Of a DNA stretch of 64,000 nucleotides, positions 10,630 to 19,863 are shown piece by piece. The position numbers and the translations under genes are program-made. Source of the DNA: Roseateles noduli (GTDB taxonomy: Bacteria; Pseudomonadota; Gammaproteobacteria; Burkholderiales; Burkholderiaceae_C); the NCBI GenBank assembly GCA_002205125.1, contig NIOE01000002.1:372001-436000 (forward strand). The letters are read 5' to 3'. Each line of letters starts with the position of its first letter. Position 1 is the stretch's first letter. The notes beneath the pieces were generated by a model. It was not told where the DNA came from. It was given only the letters and a program-made list of their open reading frames with translations, and made no database searches.

Positions 10630-12144
10630 TCAGGCCGAAGGGGCGTGCAGCGCTGCCATGGCGTCGATCAGATCGGCGGCGAGCAGCGGGCCGGCATGCC
10701 CTTCGGCGGCTGTGCCGTGCCAGGCCACGGCGGCGCAGGCCAGATCGTGCGGGGCGATGCCGGGCGACTGCGCCCAGAGCCCGCCGATCCAGCCGGCCAG
10801 GACGTCGCCGGTGCCCGCGGTCGCGAGCGCCGATGAGCCCGTGCTGTTGATTGACAGACGCCGCTTGGGTGTCACCAAGATGCTGCCGGACCCCTTGAGC
10901 ACGACCGTCGCTCCAAAGCGAATGGCGAGTTGCGTCGCCGCATCCAGTCGATCGGCCTGCACCGCCGCTGCGGAGGGCAGGCCGAGGAGCCGCGCCGCTT
11001 CCAGCGGGTGAGGCGTGAGGATCGTCGGCCAGCCGTGCGTGGCGCGACGCCGCAGTGCCTGCTGCAACGACTCGTCGGCGGCGACGAGGTTCAGCGCGTC
11101 GGCATCGAGCACGACGCGCGTCGCGCCGTGCAGTACCGTGGACAGCGCCGACGCGATGGCCGTGCCGCCGCCGCATCCGCAGACAGCGACGATATCCCGC
11201 CAGGTATCGCTCGGAGCGCTCCAGCGCGCGGCATCCCAGTGCATCAGCTCCGGTCGGCCCGGCCATGCCTGCCCATCGTCGTCAGGCAGCGCCGCGTAAA
11301 CGCGACCCGCGCCGGCAGCCAGTGCTGCCGTGGCGGCCAGCCACGCGGCGCCGCGCATCGTCGGCGCGCCGCCGAGGACGACGACGTCGCCATGTCTTCC
11401 CTTGTGGCTCGATGCGGAGCGCGCGAACCTGCCTTGCCAGCGCGCGATGCGGCTGGCGCCGAAGAGCAGGCCCACGCCCTTCTCGTCGACCGGCACGTCC
11501 AGGTCGTCGAACCAGACGCGGCCCGCGAGCGCGCGGCCTTCTCCGGTAAACAGTCCGGACTTCAGGGTCAGGAAGGTGAGCGTGTGATGCGCGCGGACGG
11601 CGTCGGCGCCGAGAGGCTGACCGGTGCGCACATCGATTCCGCTGGGGACATCGACGGCCAGCACGGTGGTGCCGGCATCGCGCAGCATGTCGATGGCCTG
11701 GATGGCTGATGCGAATGCGCCCTCGGGGGCACGACTCGCGCCGAGGCCGAGGAGGGCGTCGATGGCGACGTCTGCCCACCGGGGCATGTGCTGTGCATCG
11801 TCGTGCAAGTGCAGGCCGGCCTGTCTGGCGGAGTCCAGGGCATGGGCGGCGTCGCTGCCCGGCTTGGGTTCCGGCCCGACCAGCAGCACATCCACCGTCC
11901 ATCCGCGAGCCGCCAGGTGGCGGGCGGCGATGAGGCCGTCGCCGCCGTTGTTGCCGGGACCGGCGAACACCGCGGCGTACTGGCCGAACGGCTTGAGTGC
12001 CACCGCGAGCCGGGCGACCGCCAGTCCAGCGCGCTCGATGAGCGTGTGCGGCGGATGCAGCGACAGCGCCGCCGACTCGATGCGCCGGCTAGACGGCGCG
12101 TCATGCAGGGATTGATCGTAGGAGGTAGGCAGCACCGGCAGCAT
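10630..12144 (-). CDS. nnr: Bifunctional NAD(P)H-hydrate epimerase / ADP-dependent dehydratase
   Basis: Repairs hydrated NAD(P)H: the N-terminal half epimerises NAD(P)HX and the C-terminal half dehydrates S-NAD(P)HX with ADP. The N domain (about 1-215) shows AGPGNNGGDG at 61-70. The C domain (about 225-504) is ribokinase-like with VVLKGSGSILVTP and GTGDVLAGWIGGL near 444-456. The 504-residue length is normal for the fused enzyme. It is the last gene of the minus-strand set amidase-dadA-nnr, 85 bp after dadA, and faces rnr convergently. Confidence 0.94.
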   Translation of the reverse strand: MLPVLPTSYDQSLHDAPSSRRIESAALSLHPPHTLIERAGLAVARLAVALKPFGQYAAVFAGPGNNGGDGLIAARHLAARGWTVDVLLVGPEPKPGSDAAHALDSARQAGLHLHDDAQHMPRWADVAIDALLGLGASRAPEGAFASAIQAIDMLRDAGTTVLAVDVPSGIDVRTGQPLGADAVRAHHTLTFLTLKSGLFTGEGRALAGRVWFDDLDVPVDEKGVGLLFGASRIARWQGRFARSASSHKGRHGDVVVLGGAPTMRGAAWLAATAALAAGAGRVYAALPDDDGQAWPGRPELMHWDAARWSAPSDTWRDIVAVCGCGGGTAIASALSTVLHGATRVVLDADALNLVAADESLQQALRRRATHGWPTILTPHPLEAARLLGLPSAAAVQADRLDAATQLAIRFGATVVLKGSGSILVTPKRRLSINSTGSSALATAGTGDVLAGWIGGLWAQSPGIAPHDLACAAVAWHGTAAEGHAGPLLAADLIDAMAALHAPSA

Positions 12145-12229
12145 GCCGCCGACTCTATCCCGGTCTCAATCCTGCCGCCCTCGGTCCTGTGAGCGTCCGA
12201 TTGCCGGCATCTGTTCTACCGGTCTCCAT

Positions 12230-13435
12230 TCACCTGAGCCGTCCCGGCTCCAGCAGCGCGGCGTCGATGCCGGGATCCTTCTTCGCGAGCCGCGCCGCGA
12301 GCAGCTGCGCTGCGGCACCCGCCATCGTCCAACCGTGCTCGCCATGGCCGATGTTCAGCCATACGCCCGGCAGGCCGGATTCCCCGATCAGCGGCAGCTC
12401 GTCGGGCAGCAGCAGCCGTGAGGTCTTCCACCGCTGCTGGCCGCCGGCGAGCAGGGCTCCCGGGAACCAGTCGTGCGCCGCCTGATGCAGCGTACCCATC
12501 GACTGGGCGTCCGGCTGCGACGACGAGCCGCCCAGTTCGTTCGCGCCGCCGACGCGCACGCGCTGGCCGAGTCTCGTGAGGCTGACCCCCAGGCTCATGT
12601 CGATGACGGTGGCGCGCGGACCCAGGTCCGGGTGCGCTTCCAGCATTCGAAGCGGTGCCGTCAGCGTGTGCGTATGGACCGTGCCCCACGGCAGCTTCAG
12701 CCCCTGCGCGGCGAGCAGCGAGGCGGCGCCCTTGCCGGCGCAGACGAGCACCGCATCGACGCGCAGCGGCTCGCGGGCCGCCACGTGCACGGCCGGCTGG
12801 CTGCCGGGCTCGATGCGCAGCACGTCGGTGTTGAAGTTCCATTGCACGCCGAGCCGCTGCGCCTCCAGCTTCAGCGCCTGGCTGAACTGGCGCGCGTTGG
12901 CCGCTTCGTCCTGCGACAGCAGGATGCCGCCGTGCAGCGCGGTCTCCGTGTTGATCCCGGGTTCCTGCGCGCGGCAGCCATCGGCGTCGAGCTCGCGATG
13001 CGGCACCTGCCGCTCCTGCAGCCGGGCCAGCAGCGGCGCCGCCGCCTTGTAGTCCTTGGCGGTCCGCCACAGCAGCAGCACGCCGGCTTCGCGTTCGACC
13101 TCCATCTTCAGCTCGCGCCGCCACACCGCCATCACGGCCTGGCCGCGTTGCGCCAGCGCATGCAGCGTTTCCGGCATCGCCTGCGCGCCGCGGGCGCGAC
13201 CGGCGCGCCAATGCGCGAACTTCCAGCCGAGCTGACCCGGCTTGCCGCGCCACGCCAGCGGCGTGTCCGGCCGCGCGGCCATCAGGCCCGGCGCGATCAG
13301 GCCCGGCGGCGCGAAGCTCGCGCCCGTGGCCACGCTGGTGTCGCGTTCGAAGACATGGACCTCGTGGCCCTGCAGCGCGAGTTCGTAGGCGCTGGTGACG
13401 CCGGCCAGGCCGGCTCCGATGATGGCGACCCGCAT
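12230..13435 (-). CDS. dadA: D-amino-acid dehydrogenase (DadA-type FAD oxidoreductase)
   Basis: A 401-residue FAD-dependent oxidoreductase of the DAO fold. The dinucleotide-binding GAGLAG lies at residues 7-12 and the conserved C-terminal FAD contact GVWLNIGHGEHGWTMAGAAAQLLA is present. GLIAPGLM and EPGINTETALHGGILLSQDEAANARQF match DadA-type dehydrogenases, which deaminate D-amino acids and feed electrons to quinone. The start is one base downstream of the amidase stop, so translation is coupled. The exact substrate is not provable from sequence. Confidence 0.88.
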   Translation of the reverse strand: MRVAIIGAGLAGVTSAYELALQGHEVHVFERDTSVATGASFAPPGLIAPGLMAARPDTPLAWRGKPGQLGWKFAHWRAGRARGAQAMPETLHALAQRGQAVMAVWRRELKMEVEREAGVLLLWRTAKDYKAAAPLLARLQERQVPHRELDADGCRAQEPGINTETALHGGILLSQDEAANARQFSQALKLEAQRLGVQWNFNTDVLRIEPGSQPAVHVAAREPLRVDAVLVCAGKGAASLLAAQGLKLPWGTVHTHTLTAPLRMLEAHPDLGPRATVIDMSLGVSLTRLGQRVRVGGANELGGSSSQPDAQSMGTLHQAAHDWFPGALLAGGQQRWKTSRLLLPDELPLIGESGLPGVWLNIGHGEHGWTMAGAAAQLLAARLAKKDPGIDAALLEPGRLR

Positions 13436-13436
13436 G

Positions 13437-14798
13437 TCAGCGGCGCTCCGCGGCGGCGGCCAGTGCGGTCTCGACGCGCGACGCGGCGCTCAGCACCGCG
13501 CGGTCCTGCATGGCAGGCGCCCACAGCATCAGACCGACCGGCAGCTCGCCGGGGTGCTCGCACGGGATCGAGATCGCGCAGCCGTCGAGCAGGTTCACGA
13601 CGGCGGTGTTGCGCAGCAGGCGCGCGTTGGTGGCGAAAAACAGGTCGTCGCTGGACAGCAAGGGGGCGATCTCCGGGGCTTGGAGGGGGACGGTGGGGCT
13701 GAGGAAGGCGTCGATGCCGGACATCGCCGCCGTCATGTCGGCGATCCAGCGGCGGCGGGCATCGAGCAGCGCCTGATAGGCAGCGGGAAGGATCGCTTCG
13801 CCGCGGCGGATGCGCATCGCGACGCGCGGGTCGTAGCGGTCGCCGCGTTCGGCAAGGCGCGCATGGTGCCATGCCCAGGCCTCGGCGGCGGTGATGCCGC
13901 CCTGCGTTTGCAGTTCCGCCACACGGGGCAGGGCGGGCAGCGCGCGTTCCTCGATGCGGGCGCCGGCGGCGCGCAGTGTCGCGACCGCACGTTCGAACGC
14001 GGCGGCCACGGCAGGATCGAGGTCGTCCTGCATGAAGGTCGGCGTGATCGCGAGGCGCCATGCCGAGAGGGGCCGTTCGTCCAGCTCGACCGGAATGCCG
14101 CTCAGCACCGCGTGCAGCAGCGCCGCGTCCCGCACCGAGCGCGTGATCGCGCCGGCGGTGTCCAGCGAGGGCGCGAGCGGCACGCAACCGTCGAGCGGCA
14201 CCAGCCGCGCCGTGCTCTTGAAGCCGACCAGTCCCTGCAGCGCGGCCGGGATGCGCAGCGAGCCGCCGGTGTCCGAGCCGAGCGCCGCCCAGGCGGCGCC
14301 GGTCGCCACGCTGACCGCGCCGCCGGAGGTCGATCCGCCGGGAATGCGGTCCAGGCCGTCGATGGCGCGTGTCACCGGATTCCGGGGCGTGCCGTGATGT
14401 GGATTGATGCCGACGCCGGAGAAGGCGAACTCGCTGAGGTTGGTGTGGCCGATCAACGCGGCGCCCGCAGCGCGCAGCCGGGCGACGGCAGGCGCGTCGC
14501 GTTCGGCGTTGGGCGCATCGTCCATCGCAGCGGAGGCGGCGGTCGTCGGGTGTCCGACGACGTCGAACAGGTCCTTGACGGACACCGTCAGGCCGCCGAG
14601 CGCGGGACGGGGTTCGCCGCGTGCCGCCGCAGCATCCGAAGCCTCGGCGGCCGCGCGGGCGTCTTCATCGAAACGGCGCAGGAAGACGTGCGCGCACGGC
14701 GCGTCGTCAGCGTGTGCCAGGCTTTCGGACAACAGGGTGCGCGCCGATTGCCGGCCCAGGCGCAGAGAGGCGAGCGCCTCGGTCAGGTCGATCGACAT
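13437..14798 (-). CDS. Amidase (amidase-signature family)
   Basis: A 453-residue amidase-signature hydrolase. The catalytic triad is visible: Lys75 in TVSVKDLFDV, cis-Ser156 in GGSTSGG and nucleophile Ser180 in GSDTGGSLR. Its substrate is unknown; it is not GatA, because the length and surrounding genes differ and gatC/gatB are absent. The start chosen is MSIDLTEAL at 14798; an upstream start would run into the rpsB leader region. It heads the minus-strand set with dadA and nnr and diverges from rpsB. Confidence 0.87.
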   Translation of the reverse strand: MSIDLTEALASLRLGRQSARTLLSESLAHADDAPCAHVFLRRFDEDARAAAEASDAAAARGEPRPALGGLTVSVKDLFDVVGHPTTAASAAMDDAPNAERDAPAVARLRAAGAALIGHTNLSEFAFSGVGINPHHGTPRNPVTRAIDGLDRIPGGSTSGGAVSVATGAAWAALGSDTGGSLRIPAALQGLVGFKSTARLVPLDGCVPLAPSLDTAGAITRSVRDAALLHAVLSGIPVELDERPLSAWRLAITPTFMQDDLDPAVAAAFERAVATLRAAGARIEERALPALPRVAELQTQGGITAAEAWAWHHARLAERGDRYDPRVAMRIRRGEAILPAAYQALLDARRRWIADMTAAMSGIDAFLSPTVPLQAPEIAPLLSSDDLFFATNARLLRNTAVVNLLDGCAISIPCEHPGELPVGLMLWAPAMQDRAVLSAASRVETALAAAAERR

Positions 14799-14816
14799 GC
14801 AAAAACGGGTTATACT
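14787..14816 (+). promoter_or_regulatory. Probable rpsB promoter
   Basis: TATACT at 14811-14816 is a good -10 box. Around 17-18 bp upstream only a weak -35-like GTCGAT is seen, overlapping the amidase start codon. Transcription from here would give a leader of about 175 nt before rpsB. Confidence 0.45.
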
Positions 14817-14829
14817 CGTTGGGTTTTTC

Positions 14830-14862
14830 CCGGATAAGCCAGCCGTTGGGGCTGGAGTCCGG
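14830..14862 (+). promoter_or_regulatory. Structured rpsB leader hairpin
   Basis: A two-tier hairpin: outer stem CCGGA (14830-14834) / TCCGG (14858-14862), inner stem CCAGCC (14839-14844) / GGCTGG (14850-14855), loop GTTGG. It sits in the rpsB 5' leader, where S2 is known to autoregulate in other proteobacteria. Its 3' half closely matches the rpsF leader hairpin (37101-37132). The fold is seen; autoregulation here is inference. Confidence 0.5.
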
Positions 14863-14997
14863 TGGAGAACGCGGTCGATGAACGGTTCAAGCTGTCCATC
14901 CATCGCAAATTCGCGAGTCCGGCTAATCGAGGTGTTGCAACGTTTTTCAGACGTCGCAATTCGTGCCGGATTCTAGAACCAACCTTCGGAGTTACTT

Positions 14998-15744
14998 ATG
15001 TCCGTCACGATGCGTGAGATGCTGGAAGCCGGCGTCCATTTCGGTCACCAAACCCGCTTCTGGAATCCCAAGATGGCCCCGTATATCTACGGCCATCGCA
15101 ACAAGATCCACATCATCAACCTCGAGAAGACGCTGCCCGCGTTCGAGGAAGCCCTGAAGTTCGTGCGCCAGCTGGCTGCCAAGCGCGGCACGATCCTGAT
15201 GGTCGGCACCAAGCGCCAGGCCCGCGACATCGTCGCCGCCGAAGCTGAGCGCGCCGGCGTCCCGAGCGTCAACCAGCGTTGGCTGGGCGGCACGCTGACC
15301 AACTTCAAGACGGTCAAGACCTCGCTGAAGCGCCTCAAGGACATGCAGGCCCAGATCGACGCCGGCACCCAGCCCGCGATCAAGAAGGAAGCCCTGATGT
15401 TCGCCCGCGACATCAACAAGCTCGAGAAGAACATCGGCGGCATCCAGGACATGGCCGCGCTGCCGGACGCCCTGTTCGTCATCGACGTCGGCTACCACAA
15501 GATCGCCATCCTGGAAGCCAAGAAGCTGGGCATCCCGGTCATCGGCGTCGTGGACACCAACCACTCGCCGGTCGGCATCGACTACGTCATCCCCGGCAAC
15601 GACGACTCGGCCAAGGCTGTCGCCCTGTACGCCAAGGCTGTGGCCGACGCCGTGCTGGAAGGCCGCGCCAACTCGTCGAACGAAGTCGTCACGGCCGTGG
15701 CCGCTGAAGGCGACGAATTCGTCGAAGTGAACGAAGGCGCCTGA
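14998..15744 (+). CDS. rpsB: 30S ribosomal protein S2
   Basis: A 248-residue S2 with the conserved start [22 protein letters not shown]. The other hallmarks are [28 protein letters not shown] and [27 protein letters not shown]. It has a CGGAG ribosome binding site. It is the first gene of the rpsB-tsf-pyrH-frr series, preceded by a 199-bp leader and followed by a hairpin. Confidence 0.98.
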   Translation: MSVTMREMLEAGVHFGHQTRFWNPKMAPYIYGHRNKIHIINLEKTLPAFEEALKFVRQLAAKRGTILMVGTKRQARDIVAAEAERAGVPSVNQRWLGGTLTNFKTVKTSLKRLKDMQAQIDAGTQPAIKKEALMFARDINKLEKNIGGIQDMAALPDALFVIDVGYHKIAILEAKKLGIPVIGVVDTNHSPVGIDYVIPGNDDSAKAVALYAKAVADAVLEGRANSSNEVVTAVAAEGDEFVEVNEGA

Positions 15745-15774
15745 TCCAGGCCCTGACCCGCGACGGGTTCTGAC

Positions 15775-15797
15775 AAGGGGGCTGATTCAGCCCCCTT
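15775..15797 (+). terminator. Hairpin terminator or attenuator between rpsB and tsf
   Basis: AAGGGGGCT and AGCCCCCTT form a 9-bp stem (extendable to 11) around GATTC. Only a short T-rich tail follows, so it is likely a partial terminator adjusting S2:EF-Ts output, as in E. coli. Confidence 0.7.
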
Positions 15798-15874
15798 CGT
15801 CCAAGTAAAGTCCAAGCAGATTCAGAATTTCAGCGGTGCCGGAGCGTTCCGGGCCGCGACACACGGAGATTGAA

Positions 15875-16771
15875 ATGGCAGCAATTACCGCAAGCATGGT
15901 CGCCGAGCTGCGCGCCCGCACCGACTCCCCGATGATGGAGTGCAAGAAGGCGCTGACCGAAGCCGACGGCGACATGACCCGCGCCGAAGAGATCCTGCGC
16001 GTCAAGCTGGGCAGCAAGGCCGGCAAGGCCGCCTCGCGCGTCACCGCCGAAGGCGTCGTCGCCGCGGCCGTGAAGGGCAGCGCCGGCGCGCTGATCGAAG
16101 TCAACTGCGAGACCGACTTCGTCTCCAAGAACGACGCTTTCCTGGCCTTCGTGAACGCGCTGGCCGGCCTGATCGTCGACAGCAACCCCGCCGACATCGC
16201 CGCCCTGTCCGCCCTGCCGCTGTCGCAGGAAGGCTTCGGCCCGACCGTCGAGGACGTGCGCGCCGGCCTGATCGGCAAGATCGGCGAGAACATGACGATC
16301 CGCCGCTTCAAGCGCTATGAAGGCGCCAAGCTGGCCTCGTACCTGCACGGCACCCGCATCGGCGTGATGGTCGAGTTCGACGGCGACGAAGTCGCCGCCA
16401 AGGACGTCGCCATGCACGTCGCCGCGATGAAGCCGGCCGCGCTGTCGTCCGCCGAAGTCCCGGCCGAGCTGGTCGAGAAGGAGCGCAAGATCGCCGCCGA
16501 GAAGGCCGCCGAGTCCGGCAAGCCGGCCGAGATCGTCGCCAAGATGGTCGAAGGCTCGGTGCAGAAGTTCCTGAAGGAAGTCTCGCTGCAGGACCAGGTC
16601 TTCGTGAAGGCCGCCGACGGCAAGCAGACCGTCGCGCAGATGCTCAAGGACAAGGCCACCACGGTCAAGTCGTTCACCCTGTACGTGGTGGGCGAGGGCA
16701 TCGAGAAGAAGGTCGACGACTTCGCCGCCGAAGTGGCCGCCCAGGTGGCGGCTGCGAGCAAGCAGCAATAA
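15875..16771 (+). CDS. tsf: Elongation factor Ts
   Basis: The 298-residue nucleotide exchange factor for EF-Tu. The N-terminal UBA-like domain reads [27 protein letters not shown], followed by the EF-Tu contact [14 protein letters not shown]. Late segments include [15 protein letters not shown]. The ATG at 15875 is preceded by CGGAGA; an upstream in-frame start would add a non-family extension. Confidence 0.98.
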   Translation: MAAITASMVAELRARTDSPMMECKKALTEADGDMTRAEEILRVKLGSKAGKAASRVTAEGVVAAAVKGSAGALIEVNCETDFVSKNDAFLAFVNALAGLIVDSNPADIAALSALPLSQEGFGPTVEDVRAGLIGKIGENMTIRRFKRYEGAKLASYLHGTRIGVMVEFDGDEVAAKDVAMHVAAMKPAALSSAEVPAELVEKERKIAAEKAAESGKPAEIVAKMVEGSVQKFLKEVSLQDQVFVKAADGKQTVAQMLKDKATTVKSFTLYVVGEGIEKKVDDFAAEVAAQVAAASKQQ

Positions 16772-16785
16772 GCGTCGCGACTCAA

Positions 16786-16808
16786 AAAGGGCGCCTCTGG
16801 CGCCCTTT
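16786..16808 (+). terminator. Hairpin terminator or attenuator between tsf and pyrH
   Basis: A 10-bp perfect stem AAAGGGCGCC / GGCGCCCTTT with TCT loop lies 14 bp after the tsf stop. A short T-tract follows and the 5' side is A-rich, so it may act in both directions. Confidence 0.8.
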
Positions 16809-16878
16809 ACACTTGTGCGCTCGCGCATGCAGGCGCACGCACGACACTCCCTCCATCGGCTGTATTGACGAGGTAACA

Positions 16879-17589
16879 ATGCCCGCCCACAAACGCATCC
16901 TGCTCAAGCTTTCCGGTGAAGCCCTGATGGGCGACGACTCCTACGGCATCAACCGCGCCACCATCGTGCGCATGGTCCAAGAGATCCAGGAAGTGACGAA
17001 GCTCGGCGTCGAGGTCGCGGTCGTCATCGGCGGCGGCAACATCTTCCGCGGCGTGGCGGGCGGCGCGGTCGGCATGGACCGCGCCACGGCCGACTACATG
17101 GGCATGCTGGCCACGGTGATGAACTCGCTGGCCCTGGCCGACACGATGCGCCAGGAAGGCATGACCGCGCGCGTCATGTCCGCCATCGCGATCGAGCAGG
17201 TCGTCGAGCCCTACGTGCGCCCCAAGGCGCTGCAGTACCTGGAAGAGGGCAAGGTCGTCGTCTTCGCCGCCGGCACGGGCAACCCCTTCTTCACCACCGA
17301 CACGGCCGCCGCGCTGCGCGGTGCCGAGATCGGCGCCGAGATCGTGCTGAAGGCCACCAAGGTCGACGGCGTCTACACCGCCGACCCCAAGAAGGACCCG
17401 ACGGCCACGCGCTACTCGCGCATCAGCTTCGACGAGGCCATCGGCAAGAACCTGCAGGTGCTGGACGCGACCGCCTTCGCGCTGTGCCGCGACCAGAAGC
17501 TCCCCATCAAGGTGTTCTCGATCTTCAAGCCGGGCGCGCTCAAGCGCGTCGTGATGGGCGAGGACGAGGGCACGCTGGTGCACGTCTGA
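16879..17589 (+). CDS. pyrH: UMP kinase
   Basis: The 236-residue hexameric bacterial UMP kinase of the amino-acid-kinase fold. It phosphorylates UMP to UDP and is regulated by GTP and UTP. Motifs are [13 protein letters not shown] at the N terminus, [11 protein letters not shown], the [12 protein letters not shown] segment and [19 protein letters not shown]. The start MPAHKR at 16879 follows GACGAGG. The stop codon lies inside a tandem duplication (see 17577-17604). Confidence 0.98.
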   Translation: MPAHKRILLKLSGEALMGDDSYGINRATIVRMVQEIQEVTKLGVEVAVVIGGGNIFRGVAGGAVGMDRATADYMGMLATVMNSLALADTMRQEGMTARVMSAIAIEQVVEPYVRPKALQYLEEGKVVVFAAGTGNPFFTTDTAAALRGAEIGAEIVLKATKVDGVYTADPKKDPTATRYSRISFDEAIGKNLQVLDATAFALCRDQKLPIKVFSIFKPGALKRVVMGEDEGTLVHV

Positions 17590-17604
17590 CCGGTGCACGT
17601 CTGA
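17577..17604 (+). repeat. Tandem duplication spanning the pyrH stop codon
   Basis: GGTGCACGTCTGA occurs at 17577-17589 and again at 17592-17604 (15-bp period, 2-bp linker). The first copy encodes the last residues and stop of PyrH; the second is untranslated. Confidence 0.9.
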
Positions 17605-17654
17605 ACGGGCTGGCGCGTTAGAGACCCCGCCACCCCCTGATCGAGGAAGAGAAC

Positions 17655-18215
17655 ATGAGCATCGCCGACATCAAGAAGAACGTCGAAGCCAAGATGGCCA
17701 AGTCCGTCGAGGCGTTCAAGAACGAGCTGCAGAAGATCCGCACCGGCCGCGCCCACCCGGGCCTGCTGGACCAAGTGCACGTGGACTACTACGGCTCCAT
17801 GGTCCCCATTTCCCAGGTGGCCAACGTGACCCTGCTGGACGCCCGCACGGTCAGCGTGCAGCCCTGGGAAAAGGGCATGAGCCAGAAGATCGAGAAGGCC
17901 ATCCGCGAATCGGACCTGGGCCTGAACCCGTCGTCCATGGGCGACCTGATCCGCGTGCCGATGCCGCCGCTGTCGGAAGAGCGCCGCCGCGACCTGGTCA
18001 AGGTCTCCAAGGGCGCCGCCGAGGACGCCAAGGTGGCCGTGCGCAACCTGCGCCGCGACGCCAACGAACAGGCGAAGAAGGCGGCCAAGGACAAGGTCAT
18101 CACCGAGGACGACGAGCGTCGCAGCCAGGACGAGGTCCAGAAGCTGACGGACCGCGTGGTCTCGGACATCGACAAGCTGCTCTCGGCCAAGGAAGCCGAG
18201 ATCATGGCCGTCTGA
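17655..18215 (+). CDS. frr: Ribosome recycling factor
   Basis: A 186-residue tRNA-mimic that, with EF-G, splits post-termination ribosomes. The signature [23 protein letters not shown] is present, as are [21 protein letters not shown] and [24 protein letters not shown] Shine-Dalgarno lies before the ATG. It belongs to the pyrH-frr-uppS set. Confidence 0.98.
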   Translation: MSIADIKKNVEAKMAKSVEAFKNELQKIRTGRAHPGLLDQVHVDYYGSMVPISQVANVTLLDARTVSVQPWEKGMSQKIEKAIRESDLGLNPSSMGDLIRVPMPPLSEERRRDLVKVSKGAAEDAKVAVRNLRRDANEQAKKAAKDKVITEDDERRSQDEVQKLTDRVVSDIDKLLSAKEAEIMAV

Positions 18216-18228
18216 TCGTCGCGTCCTC

Positions 18229-18960
18229 GTGAGCGCCGACAGCAAGGCGGGAGTGCCCCGCCATGTGGCCATCGTCATGGATGGCAACGGTCGTTGGGCG
18301 AAGAAGCGCTTCCTCCCGCGCTTCTTCGGCCACAAGCAGGGCGTGGACGCCCTGGTGCGGGTGGTCCAGGCCTGCATCGATCGCGAGATCGAGTACCTCA
18401 CCGTCTTCGCCTTCTCCAGCGAGAACTGGAAGCGTCCCAGCGACGAGGTGTCCGGCCTGATGGGCCTGGTGCTGGCGGCGGTGTCGCGCTACCTCGCCCG
18501 CATGGGCGCGATGGGCGTGCGCATCCGCATCGTCGGCGACCGCGAAGCGGTGTCCGACAAGCTGCGCGCCGCCTGGGCCGAGGCCGAGGGCTCCACCGCC
18601 CACAACTCCAAGCTGACGCTGAACGTCGCGTTCAACTACGGCGGCCGCTGGGACATCGTCCAGGCCTGCCGCAGGGCGATGGAAGCGGGCGTGCCGCCTG
18701 CCGAGCTGACCGAGGCCAAGCTGTCCGAGTTCATGGCGATGAGTTATGCGCCGGATCCGGACCTCTTCATCCGCACCGGCGGCGAGCTGCGCATCAGCAA
18801 CTTCATGCTGTGGCAGACCGCGTACACCGAGTTCGTGTTCTCCGACTGCCTGTGGCCCGAGTTCGGCGAGGCGCAACTGGACGAGGCGATCGCCGCGTTC
18901 CGGGCGCGCGACCGCCGCTTCGGCGGGGTCAACGTTCCGGGCGTCGCCCAGGAGGCTTGA
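18229..18960 (+). CDS. uppS: Undecaprenyl diphosphate synthase (isoprenyl transferase)
   Basis: Makes the C55 carrier lipid for cell wall synthesis by adding cis isoprene units to FPP. Motif I HVAIVMDGNGRWAKKR carries the catalytic Asp; FAFSSENWKRP and the late PDLFIRTGGELRISNFMLWQTAYTEFVFSDCLWPEF segment are clear. The GTG start at 18229 comes 13 bp after frr. cdsA follows one base after the stop, so the two are coupled. Confidence 0.97.
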   Translation: MSADSKAGVPRHVAIVMDGNGRWAKKRFLPRFFGHKQGVDALVRVVQACIDREIEYLTVFAFSSENWKRPSDEVSGLMGLVLAAVSRYLARMGAMGVRIRIVGDREAVSDKLRAAWAEAEGSTAHNSKLTLNVAFNYGGRWDIVQACRRAMEAGVPPAELTEAKLSEFMAMSYAPDPDLFIRTGGELRISNFMLWQTAYTEFVFSDCLWPEFGEAQLDEAIAAFRARDRRFGGVNVPGVAQEA

Positions 18961-18961
18961 G

Positions 18962-19795
18962 ATGCTGCTTCAGCGCGTGATCACGGCCCTGGTGCTGTTG
19001 GCGATCCTGCTGCCGGCGCTGTTCGCGTCCGACCCGATCTGGTTTGGATTGCTGACGCTGGTGATGATCGCCGCGGCAGGGTGGGAGTGGTCCCGGCTGA
19101 ACGGCAAGCCCGGTGCGCCGGCGCTCGCCTTCGGCGCGCTGCTCGCGGCCACCTGCGCGGCGACCTTCTACGCCGTCGGCTTCAACGTGCCGTCGTGGTG
19201 CTGGTGGCTGGCGGGCGGCATCTGGGTGCTTGGCGGCGTGCGCGCGCTCGCGGCCGGCGTCGCCGGCTGGCCCAAGCTGTCGCCGGTGTTGAGACTGGTG
19301 CTCGGCGCCGTGCTGTTGTGGGCCGCGTGGCTGGCACTGATCGTCGCGCGCCAGCGCGGCATCAACTTCCTGCTGTCGGCGATGTGCCTGGTCTGGATGG
19401 CCGACATCGCCGCGTACTTCTCCGGCAAGGCCTTCGGCAAGCGCAAGCTGGCGCCCGCCATTAGCCCGGGCAAGAGCTGGGAAGGCGCGATCGGCGGTCT
19501 GGTCGGCGTGATCGTGCTGGGCTTCGTCTGGGTCCACGTGATCGACGTGCGCGTGCCCGTCGACTCGCCCTCGATGTACAGCGTGCTGGTGAAGCGCATC
19601 GGCATCGTGTCGGTGCTGGCGCTGGTCTTCCTGTCGGCGATGAGCGTCGTGGGCGATCTCTTCGAGTCCCTGGTCAAGCGCGCCGCTGGCGCCAAGGACA
19701 GCAGCCAGCTGCTGCCCGGTCACGGCGGCGTCCTCGACCGCGTCGACGCGCTGCTGCCGGTGCTGCCGCTGGCGTTGGCGCTGAGCTCGCTCTGA
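18962..19795 (+). CDS. cdsA: Phosphatidate cytidylyltransferase
   Basis: Integral membrane enzyme making CDP-diacylglycerol from CTP and phosphatidate. It is 277 residues long with about eight hydrophobic segments. The family signature near the C terminus is complete: [21 protein letters not shown] followed by VLDRVDAL. The ATG at 18962 is one base past the uppS stop. Confidence 0.96.
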   Translation: MLLQRVITALVLLAILLPALFASDPIWFGLLTLVMIAAAGWEWSRLNGKPGAPALAFGALLAATCAATFYAVGFNVPSWCWWLAGGIWVLGGVRALAAGVAGWPKLSPVLRLVLGAVLLWAAWLALIVARQRGINFLLSAMCLVWMADIAAYFSGKAFGKRKLAPAISPGKSWEGAIGGLVGVIVLGFVWVHVIDVRVPVDSPSMYSVLVKRIGIVSVLALVFLSAMSVVGDLFESLVKRAAGAKDSSQLLPGHGGVLDRVDALLPVLPLALALSSL

Positions 19796-19863
19796 CCTTT
19801 CCTTCTGATTCCCTCCCTCCGATCCTTCCCACGATCCCCGGGACCGCCGCGAGACCTCCAGCG

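Noticed and set aside
13437-14798. Calling the amidase GatA
   Set aside because: No gatC/gatB neighbours, and the loop regions differ; only the general amidase-signature triad is supported.
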